Positions 10,354-19,757 of a DNA stretch of 23,061 bases are shown here, piece after piece. The notes below the pieces were generated by a model, which saw only the letters and a list, made by a program, of their open reading frames with translations, was not told the origin of the DNA and searched no databases. The stretch is from Plakobranchus ocellatus (lineage: Eukaryota; Mollusca; Gastropoda; Plakobranchidae): positions 958,119-981,179 of the forward strand of contig BLXT01004580.1 of assembly GCA_019648995.1 (NCBI GenBank), written 5' to 3'. The first letter of the stretch is position 1, and every line of letters starts with the position of its first letter. The translations under genes were made by a program, and so were the position numbers.

Positions 10354-10525
10354 CTCTCTTTCTCTCTCTTCCTCTCTCTTTCTCTCTCTCTCTCTTCCTC
10401 TCTCTTCCTCTCTCTTTCTCTCTCTCTTTCTCTCTCTTCCTCTCTCTTTCTCTTTCTCTCTCTCTTCCTCTCTCTTTCTCTCTCTCTCTTTCTCTCTCTT
10501 CCTCTCTCTTTCTCTCTCTCTCTTC

Positions 10526-10574
<49 letters not shown>

Positions 10575-10589
10575 NNNNCTCTTCTCTGT
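10191..10589. repeat. long TC-rich tract with two N gaps
   Basis: About 400 nt of TC with regularly spaced TTTC and TTCC variants, giving a higher-order pattern in which CTCTTCCTCTCTCTTTCTC recurs at roughly 30-70 nt. Ns occupy 10222-10260 and 10575-10578, so the true length is unknown. Open frames on both strands through it are compositional artefacts. It is intronic. Confidence 0.95.
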
Positions 10590-11172
10590 TACAGTGACGC
10601 GGTTCTCTAGTAACATAATATCCTCTTGAATTGGAAAAGATAGAGACTAGATTTTATTTAACACATAATAAGATACACAATGAAAAATAAAAGGTTTAAA
10701 CGTATTAAATGAGAATAACATTGAATTTTTTATGGTTACATGAGATTCTGAAGTTTGAGGGGAGGCAAATTTTAAAAATATAGGGGTAAGCCTCAACACT
10801 TAAAGCCCCACAAGAATTTAGAATCAAGGTAGTCCGATTTGCATAAATATCATGCCCCATAAGCATGAAATTGTAAGCCAGCCAGGTTTAAAAATATAGT
10901 TTATAGCAGAGTAAAGTCGTTCAAAAAAAGCGTTAGTGGGCTGTAAGCCTCTGCTTCAATCTGCGCGTCTTCTTTGAACTGTTTCATAAGATAAAGCCAA
11001 TGCACGTGAAATTCTAAAAACATCTTAAAATCAAAAAATTGTTTGAATTATGAGCTCTTCGATATATGTCTAGATGCGCTTGTATAACCATTAACCGGAA
11101 AACGAAGAATTCAAGTATATTTTCACACTAGGATGACGAAAAGAAGTGAGTAAAAGTAGCGAGAGCGCTCAC

Positions 11173-11245
11173 CTTACTGATTTCCTCGAGCATCTTCATA
11201 CCCTCAGCATCAGCTCCGCTCAAAAGTTTCGTTACCAAAATGTAA
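11173..11245 (-). CDS. ABCB1: ABCB1-like exon: start of intracellular loop 4
   Basis: 73 nt, the last base of a glycine codon plus 24 codons (residues 403-427): YILVTKLLSGADAEGMKMLE, then EISK. Acceptor gttcttacag, donor gtgagc. It continues TM10 into the long cytoplasmic helix, where the family shows small-residue and charged patterns (K-x-L-S-G, then K-x-x-E). It is short and less conserved, but the split codon joins both neighbours without a frame shift. Confidence 0.9.
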
Positions 11246-11550
11246 CTGTAAGAACATCCAAACGGGATTTAAATTAGGCAAGTAGTTGTGGTGAGGACAA
11301 TTTTTATGGTGCGAATAGCAGTTTTCTTAGTGTGTGGCCACGCATTGTGTAACCAAACAGACATCCAAGCTCTTAAAAGCGATGTGTGATTTCAATCGAT
11401 TAATTAAGCCTTTGTCAAGTAGCAGGGATACTTCGGTGATTCCTTTTTATTTGTTTTCTTTTGTTTTGTTTTTGATTTGTGTTTTCTTTCTTTTTTCTTT
11501 TGTTTTGTTTTTGTTCCCTCGAAAATAAAAATGAATTGTGACGCTTTTCA

Positions 11551-11614
<64 letters not shown>

Positions 11615-11672
11615 CTTTTTCTCTCTCTCTCTCTTCTCTCTCTGTCACTCACACACATACACACACATACCC
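11551..11672. repeat. (TC)n microsatellite with CA-rich end
   Basis: About 90 nt of nearly pure TC followed by CACACATACACACAC. It is intronic, between the TM9-10 exon and the loop-4 exon, and follows a T-rich TTTTG-repeat stretch at about 11440-11515. Confidence 0.95.
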
Positions 11673-12108
11673 TCAACTGAGAAGGAGTTTGCGCGCGGTG
11701 ATAAGCTAACTGACTCCTAATATGTGCAAAGACTGTTCTAGTGCAATGTAAGGCCCGACGAAGTCAAAGAAGCATATATAAGAAAGAATAGACAAGCTAT
11801 ATAAAACGAAAAAAATAAAAATGATTCTTTATCATGAAATATTTTTGTACTACTCTAACTTCAATGAACTTAAATCACATTAAATTGTGAAGCAAATTTA
11901 GGTTGTAAAAGTTGCAGCTTTTTTCTATATTAAATTATATTCTTGACAGAGATGGTTCTTGCTCTTCTCCACGCAATGGCATTGTTTTTCATTCACTTTT
12001 TATCCATCTGAATTGATTAAAGTATGATGAACAGATCAAGCAAGCAAATACAGCAACAGTGTATTTCAGTTTAATGGAAGACTATTATAGGAGTTGAAAC
12101 CAACCTAC

Positions 12109-12239
12109 CCAATAAGAATAATAGGTATGAAGGCAGCAACAACCAGAGCCAGCTGCCAACTGTAGATGAAGGACAATAATAAGCCTATGCCAAGATTGCC
12201 CATACACAGAAGAGCGTAGCCAATTGACCCGCGGACAGT
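12109..12239 (-). CDS. ABCB1: ABCB1-like exon: TM9-TM10
   Basis: 131 nt, 43 codons plus two bases of a glycine codon (residues 360-403), acceptor gtttccag, donor gtaggt. It starts in phase 0 and ends in phase 2. It encodes TVRGSIGYALLCMGNLGIG, then LLLSFIYSWQLALVVAAFIP, then IILI. The two hydrophobic runs, joined by S-F-I-Y-x-W-Q-L, match the TM9-TM10 hairpin of P-glycoprotein. Confidence 0.95.
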
Positions 12240-12706
12240 CTGGAAACACATAAACAAAACATTTTTGTATTGTACATTAAATTGCTGGAAAACACTAGTG
12301 CTTTAATCTCAATGTCACTTTACCCTGTATACATACGTGGCTTTTATTTATTTACGCGAATATGCAATGCGGTGACAACTTACAACTTGGAAAAGGTTAA
12401 AGAAGATAGCACATAACCAGATGAAAAAAGGAAGCTAAATTCGCGATTCCATTCCCGCTGCCAAGGCTGCACTCCAAAGATCTTTCAGGTCAAAGGAAAG
12501 CTGTTCTCTTCAAATTGATCATTAAATTATGTCCGTCGAATAAAAGCCGAAAATATATTAAGAGAGGAAATGATGAAATGTACCGTATTTGCACTTTCCT
12601 AGCACAGTGTTAGCATTCTTTGGGACGGAGTTTTTTGTCTAATTCATTGAAAGTTGATCCATAAACAATAACTGTTGGTAACTGTCACATGACGTGTATT
12701 ACTTAC
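12240..12706 (-). other. intron without recognisable content
   Basis: A 467-bp intron between the coupling-helix exon and the TM9-10 exon. I see no repeat, motif or further exon in it. Confidence 0.8.
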
Positions 12707-12790
12707 CCCCTGCACTAAAGATGCCTCCATAGCCAAGTGGGAGCTCAGAATGCCAGTCTCGTGGTCAGGATCATCAAACCAGGCAATGTT
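12707..12790 (-). CDS. ABCB1: ABCB1-like exon: coupling helix region
   Basis: 28 codons (residues 332-359), acceptor ggtttag, donor gtaagt, phase 0 at both ends. It encodes NIAWFDDPDHETGILSSHLA and ends MEASLVQG. W-F-D-D-P followed by T-G-x-L-x-x-x-L is the conserved coupling-helix signature of ABCB half-domains, which passes NBD movement to the membrane helices. The spacing after it matches the family. Confidence 0.95.
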
Positions 12791-13784
12791 CTAAACCATC
12801 AGAAGAAAAAAAATAAGAACAGTCTAGATGCGCAGGCTTAAGTAAGATATGAATAGCATTTCTAGACATTTACAAAGATTATCTCTTTTTGAAGTTCCTC
12901 TGCTCTCAGTCATAATGAAACTGGACAAATAAAAATGCTACACACAATGGCGTAAACTCGGATCTAAATTTGAATTCATTATTGCGCATTGTCTTCAACA
13001 AATGGACCGTCTTTACATAATTATCATAAATAATCATAATAATTTTGATTTGTTGTTGTTATGCAGCTTTTAATTCGAGTTCTCGCTCAAAGTTTATCAG
13101 TTTCGGCAGTCTTTACATTCTTCACATCATGATTGATCAATTGTAACATAAGTAGCCTTTTCATATGGATACGGAAATTATTGCATGCGTCTTTTTTTTA
13201 TTCAGCTGTGAATATTACAAATAAACATAAAGCCTATCGACTACGACAACTTTTTTTAAAAGCACTTTATTAAAATTCACATTGTAAACCCAAAAGGAAG
13301 TACAAATAACATCATTTTTTTACTTATAATTGTGTGTTTCATTGTTACTCTTTTATGGTATCCTCTATTAATTATACTTTTGAAAAGCATTCTGGAGATT
13401 TTGAGTATTGTTATTGTAGGCGAATGTATAGATAAGATGCTTACTAGGAAAGTTTATTGTGCCAACTTGTTTGTTAAGTATCTTGATGGAACTATGCTCC
13501 ACGAGTATATTTAAACGGATAGTTATAAACCGATTTCAGAATTTTAATTCTTTTATTTGGTATCTGGTTGAGAATATGTCCAATAGGGATACTTAAACAG
13601 ATAGTTTTACCCAGTTTGAGAATTGGTGCTAAAGATGAGGTCTTACCAAAAATAATAATCTTTAATAGAAGCTTGAAAATGAATCGATAATGTATATTTA
13701 TAATATCACGAGATAGTGAAAGAGTTAAAGTCATCCCAAACTGCTTTCTCAACAATGTAAATACAGGGAACACTTAATACTTTA
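12791..13784 (-). other. intron segment without recognisable content
   Basis: AT-rich intron sequence between the coupling-helix exon and the possible LINE relic. Short ORFs on both strands (for example 13332-13514 and 13492-13773) show no family signature. They may be further eroded transposon sequence, but nothing supports that directly. Confidence 0.6.
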
Positions 13785-14030
13785 GACATGTATGGAGGCT
13801 CAACAGCATTGAAACAACACTTGAAGGCATGATGCCAGGAAAAGAACAAGAAAGGTTGTTCAGAGGAAAGATGCAGCCAGAACATAGAGGAACACCTTAG
13901 GATGGCAGTAGCAAGGGCGGGAAGGATGGCTAAGGTCTGGCCGTTTACAGAAAGGCTGTGTGAAAGCTGGATTCTGAGCAGAACTTATGATATTGAGAGA
14001 AATATAATCAAAAGAGATGATAGACTATAA
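13785..14030 (+). pseudogene. possible decayed LINE 3' coding end
   Basis: Plus-strand frames give RHVWRLNSIETTLEGMMPG, then after a frameshift RKRTRKVVQRKD, then in a third frame NIEEHLRMAVARAGRMAKVW. The order resembles the last part of many LINE ORF2 proteins (G/R-H-V-x-R, then L-x-G-x-x-x-G-K-R-x-R-G, then W-x-D-N-I). The match is loose, and stops and shifts break it. It is antisense to the gene, in the intron between the coupling-helix and loop-3 exons. Confidence 0.4.
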
Positions 14031-14369
14031 TTTTGATCCGATTAAAGGGCAGGCTTAAAAGTTTTCAATAAGTTCCCTAGAGTCTCCTACATGTTCAATC
14101 ATAAGCTTTTAATGTCGTTGACTAGTCATTGTGGCAATCATTAGAATAATGTCACGAAGCTAGATCAAGCATTCGTTGTGTGGTTAGCTGATCTGCCGGA
14201 AATAATGCTAGACTCAGATCTCTGTAGTGCTCAATAATGTGTCATCTTATGTTATACTTCTGAAAAGAACAAAATCGAAACTAGACTGAAACAGAATGTG
14301 AACCTTATGCTTATGATTCCATGTTGAGCAGCCTAACGATTAGAATACGATACCACGAAACAAACAAAC

Positions 14370-14447
14370 CTGTCTAGCCATGGCTTTGAATAGCATCCCT
14401 CGGACTCTCATTGTAAGCGTCTCGCCAGAAATTCCAAACATGTAATC
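14370..14447 (-). CDS. ABCB1: ABCB1-like exon: intracellular loop 3, first part
   Basis: 26 codons (residues 306-331), acceptor tttcctcag, donor gtttgt, phase 0 at both ends. It encodes DYMFGISGETLTMRVRGMLF and ends KAMARQ. The F-G-x-S-G-E-x-L-T-x-x-x-R pattern followed by F-x-A-M-x-R-Q is a hallmark of the cytoplasmic extension of TM8 in ABCB exporters. That extension reaches down to contact the NBDs. The donor is weaker than its neighbours (gtttgt), but nothing else nearby keeps the frame. Confidence 0.94.
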
Positions 14448-14956
14448 CTGAGGAAACACGTTGTTAGGTTGATTTCGTTATGTTTTCTAAGATTCTAAGA
14501 ATTCAGACTAAATCATTTTATTTATGACGTGCAATTCATTTGGGGTTATTTCATCATTATTTTTTTTTCAAAGTAAATCTAACCCACCTGGCAAGCTGTC
14601 GCTGCATATTTAAATAGCCAGAAGGGGAATAGGGCAGTAATGATGTTGATTTGTGTGGCTTTAGACAATAGGAATACCAAAGCTATATCTTTAAAGATAG
14701 TAAAGAAGTGGAAAAAATTAAGCTAGATGAAAGGCAGAAAGACAAACTGACAGACATACAGATAGACAGACGATAGACAGACGAACAGTCGGACAGATGG
14801 ATGCACGGAGGGACAGGCATATAAATATAAAGAGAAAGGGAAGCAGCACATTCGGAAAGACACGATATACAGTTCAGTAAAGTATTTAAATAAATGAATA
14901 AATACAGCTGAAATAATTATTTTTTTATCTCTCTTTTCTCCAATCAACATACGTAC
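14448..14956 (-). other. intron with degenerate GACA/GATA repeat
   Basis: A 509-bp intron. Between about 14730 and 14817 it carries a degenerate tetranucleotide run built from GACA, GATA and GACG words on the plus strand. Elsewhere nothing is recognisable. Confidence 0.75.
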
Positions 14957-15061
14957 TTGCAGAAAGTATGTCAAAAAATTCGCCATTCCAATACCAAGTG
15001 AGTACAAGCTGAGAGTTCTCATCTTGTCTTTTTGATGGCTCTTAGACTCGTGTGAAAATGC
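14957..15061 (-). CDS. ABCB1: ABCB1-like exon: extracellular loop and TM8
   Basis: 35 codons (residues 271-305), acceptor tttctctcag, donor gtacgt, phase 0 at both ends. A polar stretch AFSHESKSHQKDKM corresponds to the short loop between TM7 and TM8. TM8 follows as LYSLGIGMANFLTYFLQ. It aligns by pattern with the L-G-I-x-S-F-x-T-F-F-L-Q segment of vertebrate ABCB1. It is separated from the TM7 exon by the largest intron in the window (about 2.3 kb). Confidence 0.92.
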
Positions 15062-15320
15062 CTGAGAGAAACAGTATGATCAATAAAGAGAGGCACTTTC
15101 TCAACTTTTCAAAAATACCGTTAATTTTATCTCTCTTTTTGAGATAAAATTTTATTTTAAATATAGAACTTTCTTAAACGATTCGGCCCTGGGAAGAAGA
15201 AAAAAGATTCTTATATCATCCTATTTTTATTCATCAGCAGCTAAAATTCAAGAGACTCATGCTTTTGTGCAAGTTTGTCCACTACTTGGTGATCTCAGGC
15301 TTTTAGCCCCCGCAAGGTTT

Positions 15321-15473
15321 CTTTTTGTCTGTGATTCTCAAGCACGAAATGGAGCGTTTAAATCAATGCACATTTTTTTTTCAAGCGCTTTTTTTTTCGG
15401 GCTCTTTTTGTCTGTGATTCTCAAGCATGAATGGAGCGTTTAAATCAATGCACAACTTTTTTTCAAGCGCTTT
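15321..15473. repeat. 82-bp direct tandem duplication
   Basis: Two copies start with CTTTTTGTCTGTGATTCTCA at 15321 and 15403. They share the block GGAGCGTTTAAATCAATGCA and the closing TTTCAAGCGCTTT. Differences are mainly in T-run length and a few substitutions, so the duplication looks fairly recent. It is intronic. Confidence 0.9.
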
Positions 15474-15711
15474 ATGTGTGCATTGACTGCTGAAGCTCAG
15501 AAATAATGTTGGTTTAAAGACACTGGAAATCGAAATAAAGATAGATCATCGTGAATTGCAGGCTAAAACTCAGGTCCTTGGACGTTTTATATAAACTGCT
15601 GGCGGTTTTTTTTTAAGCTTTTTTTTCTTTGCACGGTAGAAAAAATATAGCGGTTTCAGAAAAGGCATATAAGAACGTGCACCACTAGGCGTTAAAATTA
15701 AACAGTAAACA

Positions 15712-15995
15712 TATCAAAGAAACACCAGGCACATCAAACATTCATTAGTGGGGAATATCAAACAAGCATTGCCAGACATATCAAACATTGATTACAGGGC
15801 ATATCAAACAAAGATCATCAAGCATATCAAACAAACATCACTAGCTAGGTATATCAAACAAACATCACTAGACATATCCGATAAACATCGCTAGGCATAT
15901 CAATCAGAAAATTATGAAAAAATATATATAAATAGGCATATTGGGCAAACATCACAGGCATATCAAGATGTCTCCCGGCGTATCAAACTTCACTG
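15712..15995. repeat. minisatellite, ~23-bp unit, about 11-12 copies
   Basis: The word ATATCAAAC recurs with a dominant spacing of 23 bp. The consensus core is ATCAAACAAACATCACTA followed by a GRCAT-type end. One unit is expanded by an AT-rich insertion near 15905-15945. Units diverge toward both ends. It lies in the large intron between the TM7 and TM8 exons. No spacer structure is present. Confidence 0.85.
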
Positions 15996-16369
15996 GCTTT
16001 ACGAAGCAGCTCCATCGCAGGTTTTCAACATTACGGATTTGTCATATCTATACAGAGTAATGTAATGTCTTGTACTTCTATGATGTAATATACAAATTAC
16101 CACTAGATCTGTCATATAATTAAATGCCTTTCTCCAGAGCGCAACCTCGGACTATGCAAAGCTCGTATTTGAAAATGAGTCCATCTGCTGCCTACCAGCT
16201 AGACCAGTTATATCTCAAAATTTGTGAAATGAGGGAACGGGCATAACACACACTTGTTTCATTAAGTTTAAAAGCCAATAAGCGATGTTCATGCCTATGA
16301 GCTCAACTTAACGAAATGATTATTCATATCGCCTAGATTATTTGTTTTTTATGAGTAATTTAGTTGGGT

Positions 16370-16611
16370 TTTTTGGTTTGTTTGTTGTTTGTTTGTTTGT
16401 GTTTTGTTTGTTAATTTATTTGTTTGTTTGTTTGTTTTTGTTTATGTTTTTTGTCTTTTTTTAATACTTTCCCATAGGATCGTTTTAAATAAGACTGACC
16501 TATAGTTTTAATAAATTAAGTTGATGGCAAAAGCAGACAACCACCAATTGAACTCATTGTAAAAAATCAGAGTTTTTTTGTTTGTTTGTTTTTTTTGGGG
16601 GGGGAGGGGGG
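16370..16611. repeat. TTTG-rich repeats and a G-run
   Basis: Imperfect (TTTG)n at 16370-16447, and a second shorter block at about 16574-16611 that passes into a G-rich run (eight G, A, seven G). They are intronic, and I see no other signal between them. Confidence 0.85.
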
Positions 16612-17355
16612 GATGATATGCTGATCATTATTTCCGTAAATGTCAGAACTGTGATAATAAACTTTGAATGAATAATATTTTGGCTTAGTGAAAATCATTT
16701 GTATACTAATCTCATTCAACACAATGGATTTGATTTATTATGTTAAATGGTGGTGACTTTAATGTTTCAGGCAGCTCTGCACCGCGTATTATGCGAACTC
16801 TTTATATTACATTTTATATGGTAAAGACATGTAATAATTATTATCCATAGAAAAAGGGGTAAATTAGTTGAGAACAATGATAAGGAGGTCCAATAATATA
16901 ATCATAAAATAATTCTTACATAAAACGTAGTTCTGATTACTGAAAAGATATAAATTGACACGCTTTCATTCTTCTCCATAACTTTCATGCTTCTGTTCTT
17001 AATTTGAGGTAGTGCACGCTTCAATTTGTCGGAAACTAGACAAGAAAATGAAATAATTTGGATCATCTTGTTTTAGCTTGGCTTATTGCATAAAATTATC
17101 GATATAAAAAAAGGGTAGGATCATATGTTGCTCTGTGTCGACGAAGCTTATAGCACGGTAAAAAACAGGAATTCTGAGGTTGATATAACTTATTCCGCCC
17201 AGCGACGCCTGGCGAAAAGCACATTGCATGTATAATCTGTAGACCTTACCGAGAAATAAGGAGAGGTCAACGATCTGATGAATGTAATGATGTAGCATTT
17301 TATTAGTCTGCTTGTTTGTAGCTCTATGGGCTTACTGTAAAAGATAGACACAAAC
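16612..17355 (-). other. intron segment without recognisable content
   Basis: AT-rich sequence just downstream (sense direction) of the TM7 exon. A small minus-strand ORF at 17083-17298 has no family signature. I see nothing else. Confidence 0.65.
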
Positions 17356-17532
17356 CTCAATGGCTTCTGCCAGTACTAAAGACCAGATAGGCTGCATGGC
17401 GCCATTAGCAAAAGAGGCGACACACCCCAAAAACACAAACAGCCACTCTGGTTTGTTCAGTTTGAACACTCGCCACCAAACATTTGGTTCCACGGGTGCT
17501 TTCTCCATCAGGCTTGGGCGGGCACTGGATTT
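17356..17532 (-). CDS. ABCB1: ABCB1-like exon: linker end and TM7
   Basis: 59 codons (residues 212-270), acceptor ctcatcccag, donor gtttgt, phase 0 at both ends. It begins KSSARPSLMEKAPVEP, the end of the linker, then NVWWRVFKLNKPEW, the amphipathic elbow before the membrane. The hydrophobic TM7 follows, WLFVFLGCVASFANGAMQPI, ending SLVLAEAIE. The pattern of W-R-I/V-x-K-L-N-x-x-E-W followed by a small-residue-rich helix with N-G-x-x-Q-P matches TM7 of P-glycoproteins. This exon starts the second transmembrane domain. Confidence 0.94.
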
Positions 17533-17887
17533 CTGGGATGAGATGGAAAGTGTTATTACGGGCACAGAAAGGGAGTAAATAAAAATATGAGTAACTTTTT
17601 TTTTAAAATGAGAGATAAAAAGAGCTGCTCCCTTTTAGCTCAAGAGTTCTCTACAGTGAAAGATGTGTTTGGAAAACCAAGGCGATCCAGTACAATTAAT
17701 GTGGCAATTCTAAAAAAAAAAAAAACCAAATTAACCCCCATATTCCATACTAACGAGAAATCTCTTAGACAGAATTATTCAAGAAATAGCAAATATTTAT
17801 TTTGAGAGCTTTGAGTAGCACACATAGCAGATAGGTTTAACCATTGTCGGAGTAATCAGCATGTTACCTTTAGAATAACATAATTTA

Positions 17888-18125
17888 TAAGGCCTCCTTC
17901 AGGCTTCCCCAAGATTGCCATCAGGCCCTAATGAGGCTTTCGAGAGGACCCTCTTTATGACTTTTTTGAGACCACCGTTAGGTTTTGCCCTGTTTATGTT
18001 TAACCTCCATCTGGGCTATGCAAGTCTTTTGACAGGCCTCCATCAAGACTCCGCGAACTTCCTGCAAAAACTGGCTAACACCTCCATTTGGCCTAAGCCT
18101 GGCCTTTGTCAGGCCCAGAACGCCA
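17888..18125. repeat. GC-richer block of degenerate ~30-bp repeats
   Basis: Variants of AGGCCTCCATCAGGCT recur about every 25-40 nt (for example near 17890, 17920, 18002, 18034 and 18080), each followed by a variable T- or A-rich half. The base composition stands out from the AT-rich intron around it. The plus-strand ORF at 17915-18148 follows the repeat and is not convincing as a gene. Confidence 0.55.
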
Positions 18126-18434
18126 TGTTGCTTCTGATGGGAATTTAAAGTGGCATAAATTGTTTGATCATTTTAATAAATAGTTGCAAGAAGTTGGTTT
18201 CTGTCCTAAAGCCCTTCCACTACTACTTGATATTAGGCTTTTTGGCACCCTTCAGCCGGATGTGCGGAAGAATGCCTTGCAATATTATTAACACAAAATG
18301 AGGAAAGGCTTATCTGAAACTCCATTTATCATAGTTAGGTTTTATTATGTACTTGAATTTTTTTTTTTTTAATTCAAAAAATTGTAAGTATCTTATGAAA
18401 GTCCAAAGCACATACCCAGTATTAAAACACCTAC

Positions 18435-18523
18435 CCTACGTTGTCTATTGGCTCCGACCACAGCAAGCTCAGATTTCATTCCTACAGTTTTCTCCCTGGT
18501 GGGATCGTTCGCCTCCTGCGCAG
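18435..18523 (-). CDS. ABCB1: ABCB1-like exon: cytoplasmic linker
   Basis: 89 nt, giving the last two bases of a split Ala codon plus 29 codons (to residue 211): AQEANDPTREK, then TVGMKSELAVVGANRQRR, then a gtaggt donor. The outer acceptor reads tataacag. An inner AG at 18517-18516 would start the exon at 18515 in phase 0. It has no hydrophobic segment, is rich in charged and small residues, and lies between NBD1 and TM7, as expected of the poorly conserved P-glycoprotein linker. Its final RR joins KSS of the next exon to make RRKSS. Identification depends on position and frame more than on homology, because linkers diverge quickly. Confidence 0.75.
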
Positions 18524-18526
18524 CTG
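18514..18526 (-). other. nested pair of 3' splice acceptors
   Basis: Two AG dinucleotides 8 nt apart open the linker exon. The outer one (exon from 18523) fits only with the 7-nt microexon. The inner one (exon from 18515) fits only if the microexon is skipped. The two in-frame products would differ by five residues, EKAAQ, at the NBD1-linker border. This is an inference from frame and splice consensus. Confidence 0.5.
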
Positions 18527-18655
18527 TTATACATAATCAAATATTTTTCAAACCACAAAAATGAATTCCATGATAATATTTTTTTACAGAAATAAATATA
18601 ATAAAAGGCTAATTAAGCCTAATCTGAAACTTCGCTTATCATAGTATGTTTTTTT

Positions 18656-19173
18656 TCCAGCAATAAAAGCTATTTTGAACAGTATAAGGCTCATATCTTT
18701 CAAAAGTACATTTTAAGAATATCAAATCCTAATGGTCTGGGCTTTATCTTCCAAAACATTAACATTGATATGAAATTTTACACTTTTATTTCTGACACTC
18801 GTACATTTTTAGCATCGTGGCTTTCATTCTTTCTATTGTTATAAGCTTATATTTTCGTGTTACCGTTAATCTGATGTTAATACTTTGTATTTAAAAGATT
18901 TTGGCTATTCAAAGGAGAAAGAAAAATAACTCATACTGCTGATTGAATATTTTTTACTTTATGGCGGCAATGTGTTAAAAGCCCAGAATAAATTCACTTT
19001 TTTTCAAATATAAAGACAAAGACTATGCATTAATTTTAAAAAAAATAGTGCAAAATGTAAAAGACGTGGTTTATTGACTCTGAAACTTTTAATTTAATAA
19101 TTGTTGCTTCATGTTCAACCGATTTATGCAATTGAAACTATATATCTCGCAACAAAATAATTTAGAGACTCAC
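18656..19173 (-). other. intron between microexon and linker exon, inner part
   Basis: AT-rich sequence with no ORF of note and no recognisable repeat. It is the bulk of the intron that would separate the predicted microexon from the linker exon. Confidence 0.6.
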
Positions 19174-19180
19174 CCTTTTC
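19174..19180 (-). CDS. ABCB1: predicted 7-nt microexon in the linker
   Basis: The NBD1 exon ends in phase 0, but the linker exon at 18435-18523 opens with two extra bases after its outer acceptor, so one 1-mod-3 piece is missing. Here, on the minus strand, a pyrimidine-rich stretch ending tatatttcag is followed by GAAAAGG and a strong gtgagtct donor. Inserting these 7 nt gives Glu-Lys-Ala(split) and restores the frame exactly: VSTQ-EKA-AQEAND. Without it the outer acceptor of the next exon leads to a TAG after 13 codons. The prediction rests on splice consensus and phase alone. The competing model skips it and uses an inner acceptor 8 nt further into the next exon. Confidence 0.6.
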
Positions 19181-19573
19181 CTGAAATATAAAAAGATAAA
19201 GTAAAAATGGATATTAAACCTTGCATAGATAAAGAAGGACAAGAAGAAAAATTATGATTGTTAGCAACATTATTTTTCAAAAGAAAGCATATATATTATA
19301 ATGAACTCTTCCTAGCAGTATAACAGTTTACAAATTGGTTCTTAGAAATTCTTATGCATTGTTATTTAAGGCAATGAGACATTTATTTATAAGATGAGAT
19401 AACAGGATGGTTAAGATAAAAGACAGGGAACACGATGTTAAAGTGAAGGATATAGATATAGGAGGGTAGAGGCTGGCAGCAAACCGACTGTGATAATTAA
19501 TGATTAAGAGATATCTAAACCTAAATAGAGCATAAAGACGTACAACTAATGACGGCGAGAGAAGGGTAAAATA

Positions 19574-19580
19574 GACAGAC

Positions 19581-19648
<68 letters not shown>
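19574..19648. repeat. (GATA)n microsatellite
   Basis: About 18 near-perfect tetranucleotide units, opening with AGACAGACAG on the plus strand. It lies about 110 nt past the donor of the NBD1 H-loop exon, in the intron. Confidence 0.97.
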
Positions 19649-19757
19649 TAAAATCACAGCGCATAAATGTACTATTAATGTGCGATATTTGTAGAAACAG
19701 TTAATGCTACCTCGAACATGGGTGATGTCTAATCTCTAATGGTAAACATATCCTAAC

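Larger units (their letters stand above)
18303..18655. repeat. diverged direct repeats bracketing the linker exon
   Basis: A ~40-nt motif containing TCTGAAACTCCATTTATCAT at 18303-18345 recurs as TCTGAAACTTCGCTTATCAT at 18612-18655, both followed by TAGT and a T-rich run. The linker exon (18435-18523) lies between them. Confidence 0.7.

Noticed and set aside
10156-10629. Long ORFs on both strands (Ser-Leu repeats and Arg-Glu repeats)
   Set aside because: A pure TC/GA repeat stays open in several frames, and the reading runs across N gaps.
15712-15995. CRISPR-like array
   Set aside because: Units are contiguous 23-bp tandem copies with no unique spacers, in an animal intron.
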